From Streptomyces malaysiensis subsp. samsunensis (GTDB lineage: Bacteria > Actinomycetota > Actinomycetes > Streptomycetales > Streptomycetaceae): a stretch of 37,218 bases of DNA. The stretch spans positions 1-37,218 of the forward strand of contig NZ_JANIIC010000080.1 in the NCBI RefSeq assembly GCF_024519315.1, read 5' to 3'. Made by a program: the position numbers and the translations under genes. Positions 24,037 through 31,014 of this stretch are shown piece after piece (the stretch's first letter is position 1; every line of letters begins with the position of its first letter). The notes under the pieces are model-generated. The model did not search any database. It saw only the letters and a program-made list of their open reading frames with translations, and had not been told where the DNA came from.

Positions 24037-24489
24037 TCAGCCCAGTGGGTTCATCAGGGCGGTGACATAGGCATTCAGCCGCTCCTCCACGGCCCGCGTC
24101 GTCAGCTCTGTCCTCCCTGCCTCCCGCCATGGCTGCGCCACCTGCTGCACTTCTTCTGAGCACGTCAGCGCGTCCCGGACCTGCCAATACAGCCGCTCGC
24201 TCGCGGCCGCGGCCAGCACCCCGCCGGCCTCCTCATACTCCTCAGCGAACCGCAGCCCCCACGCCAGCACCTCGTCATGCAACAGCGCTTGCTCGCGCCT
24301 GCCGATAGGTATCTGACCGGCCCAGCTATCGAGAGCCCTGGCCAGCGGACAGGAGAAGCGGTCGCGCGTGCAGTCGACTGCGGCGGCTACCGCTGTCCAC
24401 TGGCTGACGCCGGGGATGTGCCGCAGGGCAGCGGTGTACTTCAGACCCCCTGCGCTGGGTCGGGTGGGCACATCGTCTCGTGCTGACAC
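24037..24489 (-). CDS. Hypothetical protein, possibly 5'-truncated
   Basis: An open frame of 150 codons whose last 90 residues look like a real helical protein: RREQALLHDEVLAWGLRFAE, AASERLYWQVRDALTCSEEV and WREAGRTELTTRAVEERLNA. The charge and leucine pattern and GC-rich third positions support coding, but I recognise no family. The first 40 residues look less natural and no good ribosome binding site precedes the ATG at 24489. The next gene upstream is itself missing its N-terminus, so a deletion joining two truncated genes here is likely. It is head-to-head with the TetR remnant. Confidence 0.4.
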   Translation of the reverse strand: MSARDDVPTRPSAGGLKYTAALRHIPGVSQWTAVAAAVDCTRDRFSCPLARALDSWAGQIPIGRREQALLHDEVLAWGLRFAEEYEEAGGVLAAAASERLYWQVRDALTCSEEVQQVAQPWREAGRTELTTRAVEERLNAYVTALMNPLG

Positions 24490-24502
24490 CCCGAGCCGGT
24501 AG

Positions 24503-25036
24503 GCCGGTGTCTCCCGAGCCCTGCTCTACCGTCACTTCGACAGCAAGCACGCCCTTTTCGCAGCCGTCTACCAACAGGTGGCGGACCAGCTGCTCGCCGA
24601 GACGCGGTTCGACCCTGCCGACTCTCTGGTGGAGCAGCTCATCCAGGGTATGGACATCCATCTCGACTACTTCGTGGCGAACCGAAACGCTGTCCTCGCC
24701 GCAAACCGGGTCCTCGCGGGCGACCCGGTGATCCAGACGGTCATGACGAATGAGCTGGACGCGCTCCGTACGCGGCTCCTGGCCGTACTCCCACTCGCGG
24801 ACGAGAGCGCCCGCGAGGCCGTGTCTGGAGTCCTGAAGAGCTGGCTGGTCTTCGTCCAGGTCCTCTGTGTCGACTGGCTCACCCACGAGGCCTGTACCCG
24901 CACCCAGCTGCGCGACGTCTGCATCGGCGCGGTTCTCGGCGCGCTCCGACCGCTACTGGCCGAAGACCCTGTCCTCGACTGGCGGCCGCAAGAGTCCGGC
25001 GCGGTTGCCCACGATCTGCCGCACCACAAGGCGTAG
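24503..25036 (+). pseudogene. TetR family regulator lacking the start of its DNA-binding domain
   Basis: The frame opens right after a TAG at 24500 and reads AGVSRALLYRHFDSKHALFA, which is the recognition helix and end of a TetR helix-turn-helix. It continues into a ligand domain (VLAANRVLAGDPVIQTVMTN, SWLVFVQVLCVDWLTHEACT). About 30-40 residues before AGVSRALLYRHF are missing. The rest is open for 178 codons with no further defect. A shorter product from the GTG at 24578 would contain only the ligand domain. Such a protein could not bind DNA normally. Confidence 0.72.
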
Positions 25037-25236
25037 GGAGCCCGATTGACTGCTGGCGGGCCGGGCTCGAACGTTTAGCTGGGGAGGCTGACGCTGCCGG
25101 TGGGGAATCGCGTGACGTTGCACACGTGATTCACGTTCGGTCTCACAGGTGGAGCTTTCCTTGCGCCACCACAGCCGTATCGGCAGTGGTCGAATCCCCC
25201 CTCGGACACGTACTGATGGCCCACGGGCTTCATGAG

Positions 25237-25268
25237 AGTGCTGGTCGAGTCTCATTTCGGCCAGCACT
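25237..25268 (+). terminator. Hairpin left of the IS3 element
   Basis: AGTGCTGG (25237-25244) pairs with CCAGCACT (25261-25268) across a 16-base loop, followed by TTGTGTTT. It could terminate transcripts from the left. The rest of 25037-25304 has no recognisable gene. Confidence 0.35.
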
Positions 25269-25323
25269 TTGTGTTTCCCAGAGTCGTAGGTGGGGCCTTC
25301 CCCGTGATCGTGGACACCGGTTG

Positions 25324-26221
25324 TCATGCGGCGGTGGCCAGCGTAGTTGATCGCTGTTCGTAGGTGATCGGGCTGATCTGGCCGAGGCGGGAGTGCCGTC
25401 GGCGGGTGTTGTAGCGGGTCGCCCAGCGGAAGACCGCGAGGCGGGCCTCACTGGCCCCGTTCCACCGCTTGCGGCCCTGCAGCGTCTCGCGCTTCATGGT
25501 CGCGTTCAGACTCTCCGCGGCGGCGTTGTCCGCACTTGTGCCGACCGCGCCGCGTGATCTGGTCACGCCCAGCTCCGAGCAGACCTGGGCAAACTCCTTC
25601 GACACATATTGCGCCCCGTTGTCGCTGTGAAATATCGCCCCGCGCAGACCGTCCCCGCCGCGGGCTCTCGCTGCGGCCCTGAGCGCGTCGGTGACCAGCG
25701 AGGTCCGCATGTGGTCGGCGATCGACCAGCCCGTCAGGCGTTTCGAACACAGGTCCAACACCGCTTGCCAGATAAAGGAATTGACCGTTGCCGATCGGGA
25801 GATAGGTGATGTCTCCCACGTATTTGGTGTTCGGTTCCTGGGCAGCAAAGTCTCGCTGGAGCAGGTCCGGCACCGGTGTCGCCGACGGCTCGGGAATGGT
25901 GGTGCGGACCTTCTTGCGCAGGTGCAGCCCGACGATGCGGAACTTGCGCATGACGCGCTCGACCCGCTGGTGATTGACCCGCCGGCCGGAGTCCTTCAGC
26001 TCGGCGGTGACGCGCGGAACTCCGTAGGTGCCGTCCGATTCCTGATGGATCCGGTTGATGTGCTCAGCGAGCTCGGCATCCGCCCTCGCCCGGCCGGCCC
26101 GCGCGGATGCGCCGGCCAGCCACCGGTAGAAGCCGGACCGCGAGACCGCGAGTATCCGGCACAGCCGCTTGACGCCGAAGGCCCCACGGTGATCCCCGAC
26201 GAACTGGAAGCGGCTGCTCAC
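25324..26221 (-). pseudogene. IS3 orfB (DDE integrase core), frameshifted
   Basis: From a GTG at 26221 the frame gives FQFVGDHRGAFGVKRLCRIL, SRSGFYRWLAGAS, DGTYGVPRVTAELKDSGRRV and PNTKYVGDITYLPIGNGQF, the last holding the first catalytic Asp. One extra base near 25762 shifts the frame. The remaining rve core follows in the new frame: VLDLCSKRLTGWSIADHM, GAIFHSDNGAQYVSKEF (second Asp) and SADNAAAESLNATMKRE (catalytic Glu). All three DDE residues exist but in two frames, so no complete protein is made without a correction. Confidence 0.85.
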
Positions 26222-26505
26222 CAGCTGGTCCCGGCCGCAAAATACTTCGCGGCCCTCCGCAGGATCTCCCGCTCGAGCTCGAGTTCCTTCACCCGCGCCC
26301 GCAGCTGCCGGTTCTCCTTCTCCATCGCGGTGGCCTCCACCGCCCCGGGCCGGGCGGCCTGCTCGGCATCCCGCACCCACGCGCGGAGCGTCTCGTGGTT
26401 GACGCCCAGGTCCTTGGCCACCGACGCGTACGTCCCACCCGGGCTCGAGTGATACAGCGCGACGGCATCGGCCCGGAACTCAGACGAGTACTTCGACGTC
26501 CCCAA
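26218..26505 (-). CDS. IS3 orfA, helix-turn-helix protein
   Basis: A 95-residue IS3 orfA. The helix-turn-helix is at about 8-50 (YSSEFRADAVALYHSSPGGT, VAKDLGVNHETLRAWVRD), and a leucine-zipper-like coiled coil is at about 60-88 (EKENRQLRARVKELELEREI). It normally joins orfB by programmed frameshifting, and the last four codons overlap the orfB start. It appears intact. Confidence 0.85.
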   Translation of the reverse strand: MGTSKYSSEFRADAVALYHSSPGGTYASVAKDLGVNHETLRAWVRDAEQAARPGAVEATAMEKENRQLRARVKELELEREILRRAAKYFAAGTSW

Positions 26506-26561
26506 CGGGAACTCCTGTCCTATGGATCATCACGATCCAATGATCAGGGTGTCCACGATCA

Positions 26562-27352
26562 AGGGGGAACGCCCCGCCCGCCCCACCACCCTCCTCCTGC
26601 CCGGCATCGGCACCATCGAGGAGCTCAAGCGGGCCTACGCGCTCGGCGTGCGCTCGGTGCGGGTCGCCACACACTGCACCGAGGCCGACGTCTCGGCCCA
26701 ACACATCGCCACCGCCCGCGAGTTGGGCATGGACGTCTCCGGCTTCCTGATGATGAGCCACATGGCCGACGCCAGGACGCTCGCCGCCCAGGCCAAGCTG
26801 ATGGAGTCCTACGGCGCCCACTGCGTCTACGTCACCGACTCCGGCGGCCGCCTGATGATGGACGGCGTACGCGAACGGATGCGCGCTTACCGGGACGTCC
26901 TCGACCCGGCCACCGAGATCGGCATCCACGCCCACGAGAACCTCTCGCTCGCCGTCGCCAACTCCATGGTCGCCGTCGAGGAGGGCGTGACCCGCGTCGA
27001 CGCCTCCCTCGCCGGCCAGGGCGCGGGCGCCGGCAACTGTCCCATCGAGCCGTTCGTCGCGGTCGCCGACCTCAACGGCTGGGAGCACGGCTGCGACCTC
27101 TTCGCCCTGCAGGACGCGGCCGAGGACCTGGTCCGCCCGCTGCAGGACCGCCCGGTCCGCGTCGACCGCGAGACCCTCACGCTCGGCTACGCCGGGGTCT
27201 ACGGCTCCTTCCTCCGCCATGCCGAGACGGCGGCCGAGCGCTACGGCATCGACGTCCGCACCATCCTCGTCGAGGTCGGCAAGCGCGGCCTCGTCGGCGG
27301 CCAGGAGGACATGATCGTCGACGTGGCGCTGGGGCTCGCAGCCGCGAGCTGA
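26562..27352 (+). pseudogene. 4-hydroxy-2-oxovalerate aldolase missing its N-terminus
   Basis: Directly after the IS end the sequence reads TTLLLPGIGTIEELKRAYAL, GVRSVRVATHCTEADVSAQH, GFLMMSHMADAR, ESYGAHCVYVTDSGGRLMMD, GIHAHENLSLAVANSM and VDASLAGQGAGAGNCPIEPF, to the natural end DMIVDVALGLAAAS. This is the DRE-TIM aldolase of meta-cleavage pathways (MhpE/BphI/HsaF type). The HAH metal ligands are present, but about 90 N-terminal residues, including the DRE-type catalytic start, are missing. The reading frame stays open into the IS end, where ATGs at 26522 and 26534 could start a truncated product. The missing half is not on the other side of the IS. Confidence 0.85.
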
Positions 27353-27365
27353 CACCACGTACGAA

Positions 27366-27397
27366 CAGGGCCGGGAGGGCGCGAGCTCCCGGCCCTG
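27366..27397 (+). terminator. Strong hairpin after the aldolase remnant
   Basis: CAGGGCCGGGAG (27366-27377) pairs perfectly with CTCCCGGCCCTG (27386-27397) across an 8-base loop, 13 bp after the stop codon. It has no U-tract but high stem stability, as in Streptomyces terminators. The following 27398-27612 contains a short GC-rich open frame (27438-27650, plus strand) that I cannot assign to a family. Confidence 0.72.
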
Positions 27398-27612
27398 CTC
27401 GGCGTGCCTGTGCAATGGACGATGCCTGGCTAGCCAAATGGCTTGCCGGGCCTCGCAGTTGGGGAACATGCCCACCGCTCTGACGGCCTACCGCCCGGCG
27501 TCAGCCGCGGCGGACGGCAGTGAGACGGTGCTCGACACCCTCGGGCACCATGCGGCGCGGAACGTGCCCGTGGTGGTCAAGGAGATCTTGGTGACCGACG
27601 ATGCGGTGGCCC

Positions 27613-27744
27613 TCACGGCGCGGACGGTGGCGCGGGAAGCACTCTGGTGAGCCCCTCCCCGCCGTACGGCCGCAGCTCCGGCAGGACGACCTCGGGCCGC
27701 CTCGCCGCCCGCATCACCGGTGCCTTGCCCGTGCCGCGCGCCAT
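27613..27744 (-). CDS. Short hypothetical ORF divergent from the SoxR-box gene
   Basis: A 43-codon frame with a strong ribosome binding site (GGAG, seven bases before the ATG). The product starts MARGTGKAPVMRAARRPEVV and ends in a proline-rich tail. The good start signal suggests a genuine gene start. The abrupt end suggests that the rest is lost to a frameshift, since sequence beyond it stays GC-rich in another frame. No family is recognised. Confidence 0.33.
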   Translation of the reverse strand: MARGTGKAPVMRAARRPEVVLPELRPYGGEGLTRVLPAPPSAP

Positions 27745-27780
27745 GCCGTTTCTCCTTCGCCGGCGAGGCCCTCGGAAACC

Positions 27781-27820
27781 CGTATTCGTATCCGTATCCG
27801 CCTCGCCTCGCCTCGCCTCC
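27781..27820. repeat. Short tandem repeats
   Basis: Three imperfect CGTATY units are followed by four CGCCT-type pentamers in 40 bases, between the short minus-strand ORF start and the SoxR box. This is a simple low-complexity repeat, a likely slippage site, with no clear function. Confidence 0.6.
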
Positions 27821-27850
27821 CATGCTGCACCCCGGGTCTGACAACGCCTT

Positions 27851-27872
27851 GACCTCAAGTCAGCTTGAGGTC
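27851..27872. promoter_or_regulatory. SoxR box
   Basis: GACCTCAAG-TCAG-CTTGAGGTC is a perfect 9-bp inverted repeat. Its centre CCTCAAGnnnnCTTGAGG fits the SoxR operator seen in enterobacteria, Pseudomonas and Streptomyces. A TTGACC at 27849 can act as the -35 element, with the box in the spacer as SoxR promoters require. It sits 56 bp before a quinone reductase start. In S. coelicolor SoxR activates a quinone oxidoreductase gene (SCO4266, from memory) in response to redox-active compounds. Confidence 0.8.
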
Positions 27873-27927
27873 GTTGAGTTGTGGCACAGCGCGCACCCAC
27901 GCACCCACGCACCCCATGGAGCCCACC

Positions 27928-28443
27928 ATGCACGCGATCCGTCAGTACGCCTTCGGCCCGGCCGAGAACCTGCTGTACGAGAAGGCCGAGGACCCGCACC
28001 CCGGGCCCGGCCAGGTCCGGATCGCGGTCGCTGCGGCCGGTGTCCACATGGTCGACACCCTCCTCCGGCAGGGCATCCAGCGCGGCCCCATGCCACCCCC
28101 CGAGCCGCCCGCGACCCCCGGTCGCGAGGTCGCCGGTACCGTCGAGGCCCTCGGGGACGGCGTCGACGACACCTGGCTCGGCCGGCGCGTCGTCGCCCAC
28201 CTCGGCGCGACCCCGGCCCACCCCGGCTACGCGGAACTGACCGTCGCGGACGCCTCCTCGCTGCACCCACTCCCCGACGGCCTGCCCGCGGACCAGGCCG
28301 TCGCCATGATCGGTACGGGCCGCACTGCCCTGGGCATCGTGGAAGTCGCCGCCCCCACCGCCGAGGACGTAGTCCTGGTCACCGCCGCAGCGGGCGGCCT
28401 CGGCACCCTCTTCGTCCAGGAGGCCCGCCACCCTGCACCATGA
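27928..28443 (+). pseudogene. SoxR-regulated NADPH:quinone reductase, 3' end lost
   Basis: From the ATG at 27928 (GGAG six bases upstream) the product begins HAIRQYAFGPAENLLYEK and has QVRIAVAAAGVHMVDTLL, PATPGREVAGTVEALGDGVD, and the nucleotide region VLVTAAAGGLGTLFVQEARH. This is a zinc-free MDR quinone reductase of about 320 residues in full form; here it stops after about 168 recognisable residues. After EARH the frame enters unrelated sequence and ends at 28443. The NADPH fold and the second half of the catalytic domain are missing. The preserved promoter with a SoxR box makes its former role in redox-cycler defence likely. Confidence 0.83.
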
Positions 28444-28911
28444 GGGTCTGGCGCCGCCGCTCCTCCTCCAGGGTGCGCAGCAGCTCGGAGTGCGTCAGCT
28501 CGGCGGTGGCGTCCCGGACGATGCCGATGATCCGGTACGGGTCGCCGTCCCCGTCCCGCAGGATGCGGCCCTGGGTGTGCGTCCAGCGGCGCTGCCCGTC
28601 GCGGCAGCGCAGCCGGAAATAGGCCCCGTACGACGGCAGCCCATCCCGCAGCGCCTCGCTGACGGCGGCGTCGAGCCGGGCGCCCTCCTCGGGCGGCACG
28701 CGCACCGACAGGGACATGGGGTAGCCGTCGTACTCGTCCGCCCGGAGATCGAACACCGCCAGCCCGGCCTCGTCGAGGTGGAAGGTCCCGCGGTCGAGGT
28801 CCCAGTCGGAGCTGCCCATCTGGTTGAGCGCGAGCGCGGCGTCCGGGCGAACTCCTCCGCGTCCGGGGCGTGGTGAGGGGTCGCACCTGCCTGCCGATGC
28901 GGTTCCGCCAT
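28432..28911 (-). pseudogene. PAS-domain sensor (probable PP2C/SpoIIE type), truncated and frameshifted
   Basis: From an ATG at 28911 the peptide starts MAEPHRQAGATPHHAPDAEE and then loses frame near 28850. In the next frame it continues DAALALNQMGSSDWDLD, RADEYDGYPMSLSVRVP, YFRLRCRDGQRRWTHTQGRI and YRIIGIVRDATAELTHSELL, ending in a coiled-coil start (RTLEEERRRQT). This is a PAS fold with its PAC motif, usually the first domain of Streptomyces SpoIIE phosphatases. The downstream catalytic part is missing; at 28432 the sequence joins tail-to-tail with the truncated quinone reductase. Confidence 0.7.
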
Positions 28912-29062
28912 CTCCGCGCTCCGATCCGTGATGGGGGCGAGCGCCGGCCCGAAGCCTTACCGGTACATCTTGGACACGAGGATAGCCAAGGGGCGATTTC
29001 CCCGACACCTCCCCAGGCGGCTCGCAGGCCGCCCCCGGGTCCGCCGGGGCCGGAAATGAAGA

Positions 29063-29094
29063 AACCGCAGGCCACCTGGGGTGAACCTGCGGTT
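29063..29094 (-). terminator. Terminator of the tRNA-Thr locus
   Basis: AACCGCAGG (29063-29071) pairs with CCTGCGGTT (29086-29094) across a 14-base loop. Read on the minus strand, it follows the tRNA 3' end by seven bases and leads into TTTCTTCATTT, so it is a proper Rho-independent terminator for the minus strand. Confidence 0.7.
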
Positions 29095-29101
29095 CTCGCA
29101 G

Positions 29102-29143
29102 AGCCGACTGTCGGGCTCGAACCGACGACCTTCGCTTTACAAG
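29102..29143 (-). tRNA. 3' half of a tRNA-Thr gene (partial)
   Basis: Read on the minus strand this is tRNA from the anticodon loop to the discriminator base. It has loop CTTGTAA (anticodon TGT), stem AGCGA, AGGTC, the T-arm GTCGG-TTCGAGC-CCGAC (29126-29110), acceptor strand AGTCGGC and U73. The acceptor half would pair with a 5' GCCGACT, but no such 5' half, D-arm or matching anticodon stem lies upstream. Sequence diverges exactly at the anticodon loop. This segment is the typical core used by tRNA-directed integrases, so it is a likely attachment-site remnant. Confidence 0.7.
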
Positions 29144-29386
29144 TGGGATCGAATCCTTGCCGGACGGTGCCTGACGCTGCCGCGTGGTGCTGTCTTACCT
29201 GATCAGCGCCACGCGGCTTCGCAGCCGATCCCGCTCATGACACCTCGTACCGGACCGTCCGCTCACGCATCGCGCACGCATGAAAGGGGTGTGCGTGCGG
29301 GCTCGCTGCGGCACACGTGAGGAACAACTGGTTCCGCAGGGACGCCTGTCTGCGGACGAGTGTCGCCGTCGTCGAGACCGAAGGAG

Positions 29387-29855
29387 TTACAGCGCCTTGT
29401 ACATGATGTACAGCCCGACGAGCCCGTGCCGGGGGTGTTCGTAGGCCTGCGGCACCGTGGCCAGGATCGTAAAGCCGAGGGAGGTCCACAGCGGTACGGC
29501 CGGGTTGGTCTCGACGACGGCGTTGAACACCATGCCCCGGTAGCCCTGGACCTTGGCCTCGGTCAGGACATGTTCGGCGAGGGCGCGGCCGATGCCGCGA
29601 CCCGCATGGTCGGGGTCGACCATGAAGCCCGCGTTGGCGATGCGGGTGGCGGGACCGCCATAGTTCGGGGTGAGGTAGGCCGAGCCGACCACCGCTCCGT
29701 CGGCGTCCTCGGCGACATACACGCGCTTGGCGGCATTCATCCACAGGGACCGGGCCGCCTCCTCGGAGGTGTCTCGGTCCCAGGCGTACGTCTCGCCGGC
29801 GGCGACGATGCGGTGCCAGAAAGGCCAGATCCTCGGCCAGTCCTCGACCAGGCTG
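29387..29855 (-). pseudogene. GNAT acetyltransferase, first residues missing
   Basis: The minus strand encodes DWPRIWPFWHRIVAAGETYA, AKRVYVAEDADGAVVGSAYL, TPNYGGPATRIANAGFMV, the acetyl-CoA loop DHAGRGIGRALAEHVLTEA and NAVVETNPAVPLWTSLGFTI, to a natural end at MYKAL. Only about ten residues before DWPRIWPF are missing. At 29855 the sequence switches to a LysR fragment on the other strand. The frame is open further upstream, so an aberrant fusion product is possible. The enzyme may have acetylated a small amine or antibiotic; the substrate is unknown. Confidence 0.75.
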
Positions 29856-30122
29856 CACGGCGTGATCGCCGCCCTGCGCACAAGCCATCCCGATGTGGAC
29901 CTCCATCTGTACGCGGCCGGTACCGCGGAGTGCGTCGACGGGTTGCGGTCCGGACGCCTTGACGTGGCGCTGAGGAACAGGCCGACTTCCCCGATGTGAC
30001 CGCCATGCTGATCGCCCACGCGCCGCTCGCCCTCGTCTGCGCTTCCAGCCACCCGCTCGCCGCACCTATGCACGCAGCAACGTGGGCGGAGCTGACGGCG
30101 GAGAGCTTTCTTCCTGCTGGGG
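29856..30122 (+). pseudogene. LysR substrate-domain fragment
   Basis: The plus strand reads VIAALRTSHPDVDLHLYAAG, TAECVDGLRSGRLDVAL in one frame, and then, after a shift near 29985, PDVTAMLIAHAPLALVCASS and HPLAAPMHAATWAELTAESF. This is the start of a LysR effector-binding domain. The helix-turn-helix and the last third are absent. The second frame runs without a stop into the transposase fragment that follows. Confidence 0.68.
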
Positions 30123-30551
30123 CGCAAGCCGCGAAGATTCTCGTCATGGACCTCGAGGACGCGGGCTGCCGGGCGCGGTTCCTGATCCGGGACCGGGACG
30201 GGAAGTTCCCCGCCCTGTTCGATGCGTTCCTCAAGGATGCGGGGATTGAGATTGTGCTCATTGGCGTCCAGATGCCGAGAATGAACTCGCTTATGGAGAG
30301 GTGGGTGCAGACCTGCCGGCGCGAGCTGCTGGACCGCACGTTGATCTGGAATCAGCGGCATCTGCTCCATGCCCTGCGGGAGTTCGAGCGGTTCTACAAC
30401 TCCCATAGGCATCATCAGGGCATCGCGAACGCCCGCCCGCTGCATCCATTGCCCACGCCGATCATTCGATCCGGGCGAGATCGCCCGCCTCGACACACGC
30501 CGCCGCGATCGCCTCGGCGGCATTCTCCACGAGTATGAACGTGCCGCGTGA
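30123..30551 (+). pseudogene. Integrase-core transposase fragment (IS3/IS481-like)
   Basis: The sequence LVMDLEDAGCRARFLIRDRD, GKFPALFDAFLKDAGIEIV, MPRMNSLMERWVQTCRREL, LDRTLIWNQRHLLHALREFE and FYNSHRHHQGIANARPLHP is the C-terminal part of an rve-type transposase. IRDRDGKF carries one catalytic Asp, and NSLMERW the Glu. A frameshift near 30470 moves the tail GEIARLDTRRRDRLGGILHE into another frame, which ends at 30551. The N-terminal half is missing and no terminal repeat is seen on either side. Confidence 0.7.
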
Positions 30552-31014
30552 CCTGCGCGGACGAGGTTATCGGCATGGGCAACCTGCCCCGCGGCCGGCG
30601 TCGATGTGCTTGGGAAGCGCGGACGCTCAGGTCCGACATGCGGAGTCCCGATCCGGTTCATAGCCGCGGCTCTCCTCTGGAGCCTCGAGTCGACAAGCCG
30701 AGTGATGCTGTGCGATCACCTGGGCCTCAAGGCCGACGTCGACCGGGATCGGGAGCTACCGACACCGCGCGTGATGGCAGAGTTGTATCGGCCGATTCAC
30801 CGCGTTTCACCTTGAGGTGTAAAGATGGTTATGAATTGCGCAATGAAGGGATCATTTGGCCGACTGGTATTCGCCACGCCGTCGGTTCTCCGGCCTCCCC
30901 CGCGATCAGCACAAGTCTGCGGGCTCGGAACGCGGGTCGGGGATTCGACGTGAGGACGAGCGCGACGAGCGTCAGAGGAGCCATCCTGTGCGACAGCGCT
31001 TCCGGGGAGGCGGC
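30552..31014. other. 463-bp stretch without a supported gene
   Basis: Both strands contain only short frames with no family resemblance, including a 69-codon frame at 30606. The part next to 31015 should hold the promoter of the phosphatase gene; the AT-richer segment around 30815-30850 is a candidate, but no clear -10/-35 pair is evident. Confidence 0.5.

Larger units (their letters stand above)
25305..26561. mobile_element. IS3-family insertion sequence with both terminal repeats
   Basis: The ends are TGATCGTGGACACC (25305-25318) and its exact complement GGTGTCCACGATCA (26548-26561), starting TG and ending CA as IS3 elements do. Total length is about 1257 bp. Inside, on the minus strand, are orfA (26505-26218) and orfB (26221-25324) in different frames. 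The flanks show no obvious 3-bp target duplication (CCG left, AGG right), and the two sides do not join into one gene. An adjacent deletion therefore followed insertion, or both sides were lost. orfB has a frameshift, so the copy is probably inactive unless supplied in trans. Confidence 0.88.

Noticed and set aside
27438..27650. A 70-codon GC-rich plus-strand frame after the aldolase terminator.
   Set aside because: No family resemblance and no ribosome binding site, and it overlaps the start of a minus-strand ORF with a better start signal.
29102..29160. A complete tRNA gene on the minus strand.
   Set aside because: The 5' half, D-arm and a matching anticodon stem are absent, so only a 3' half can be claimed.
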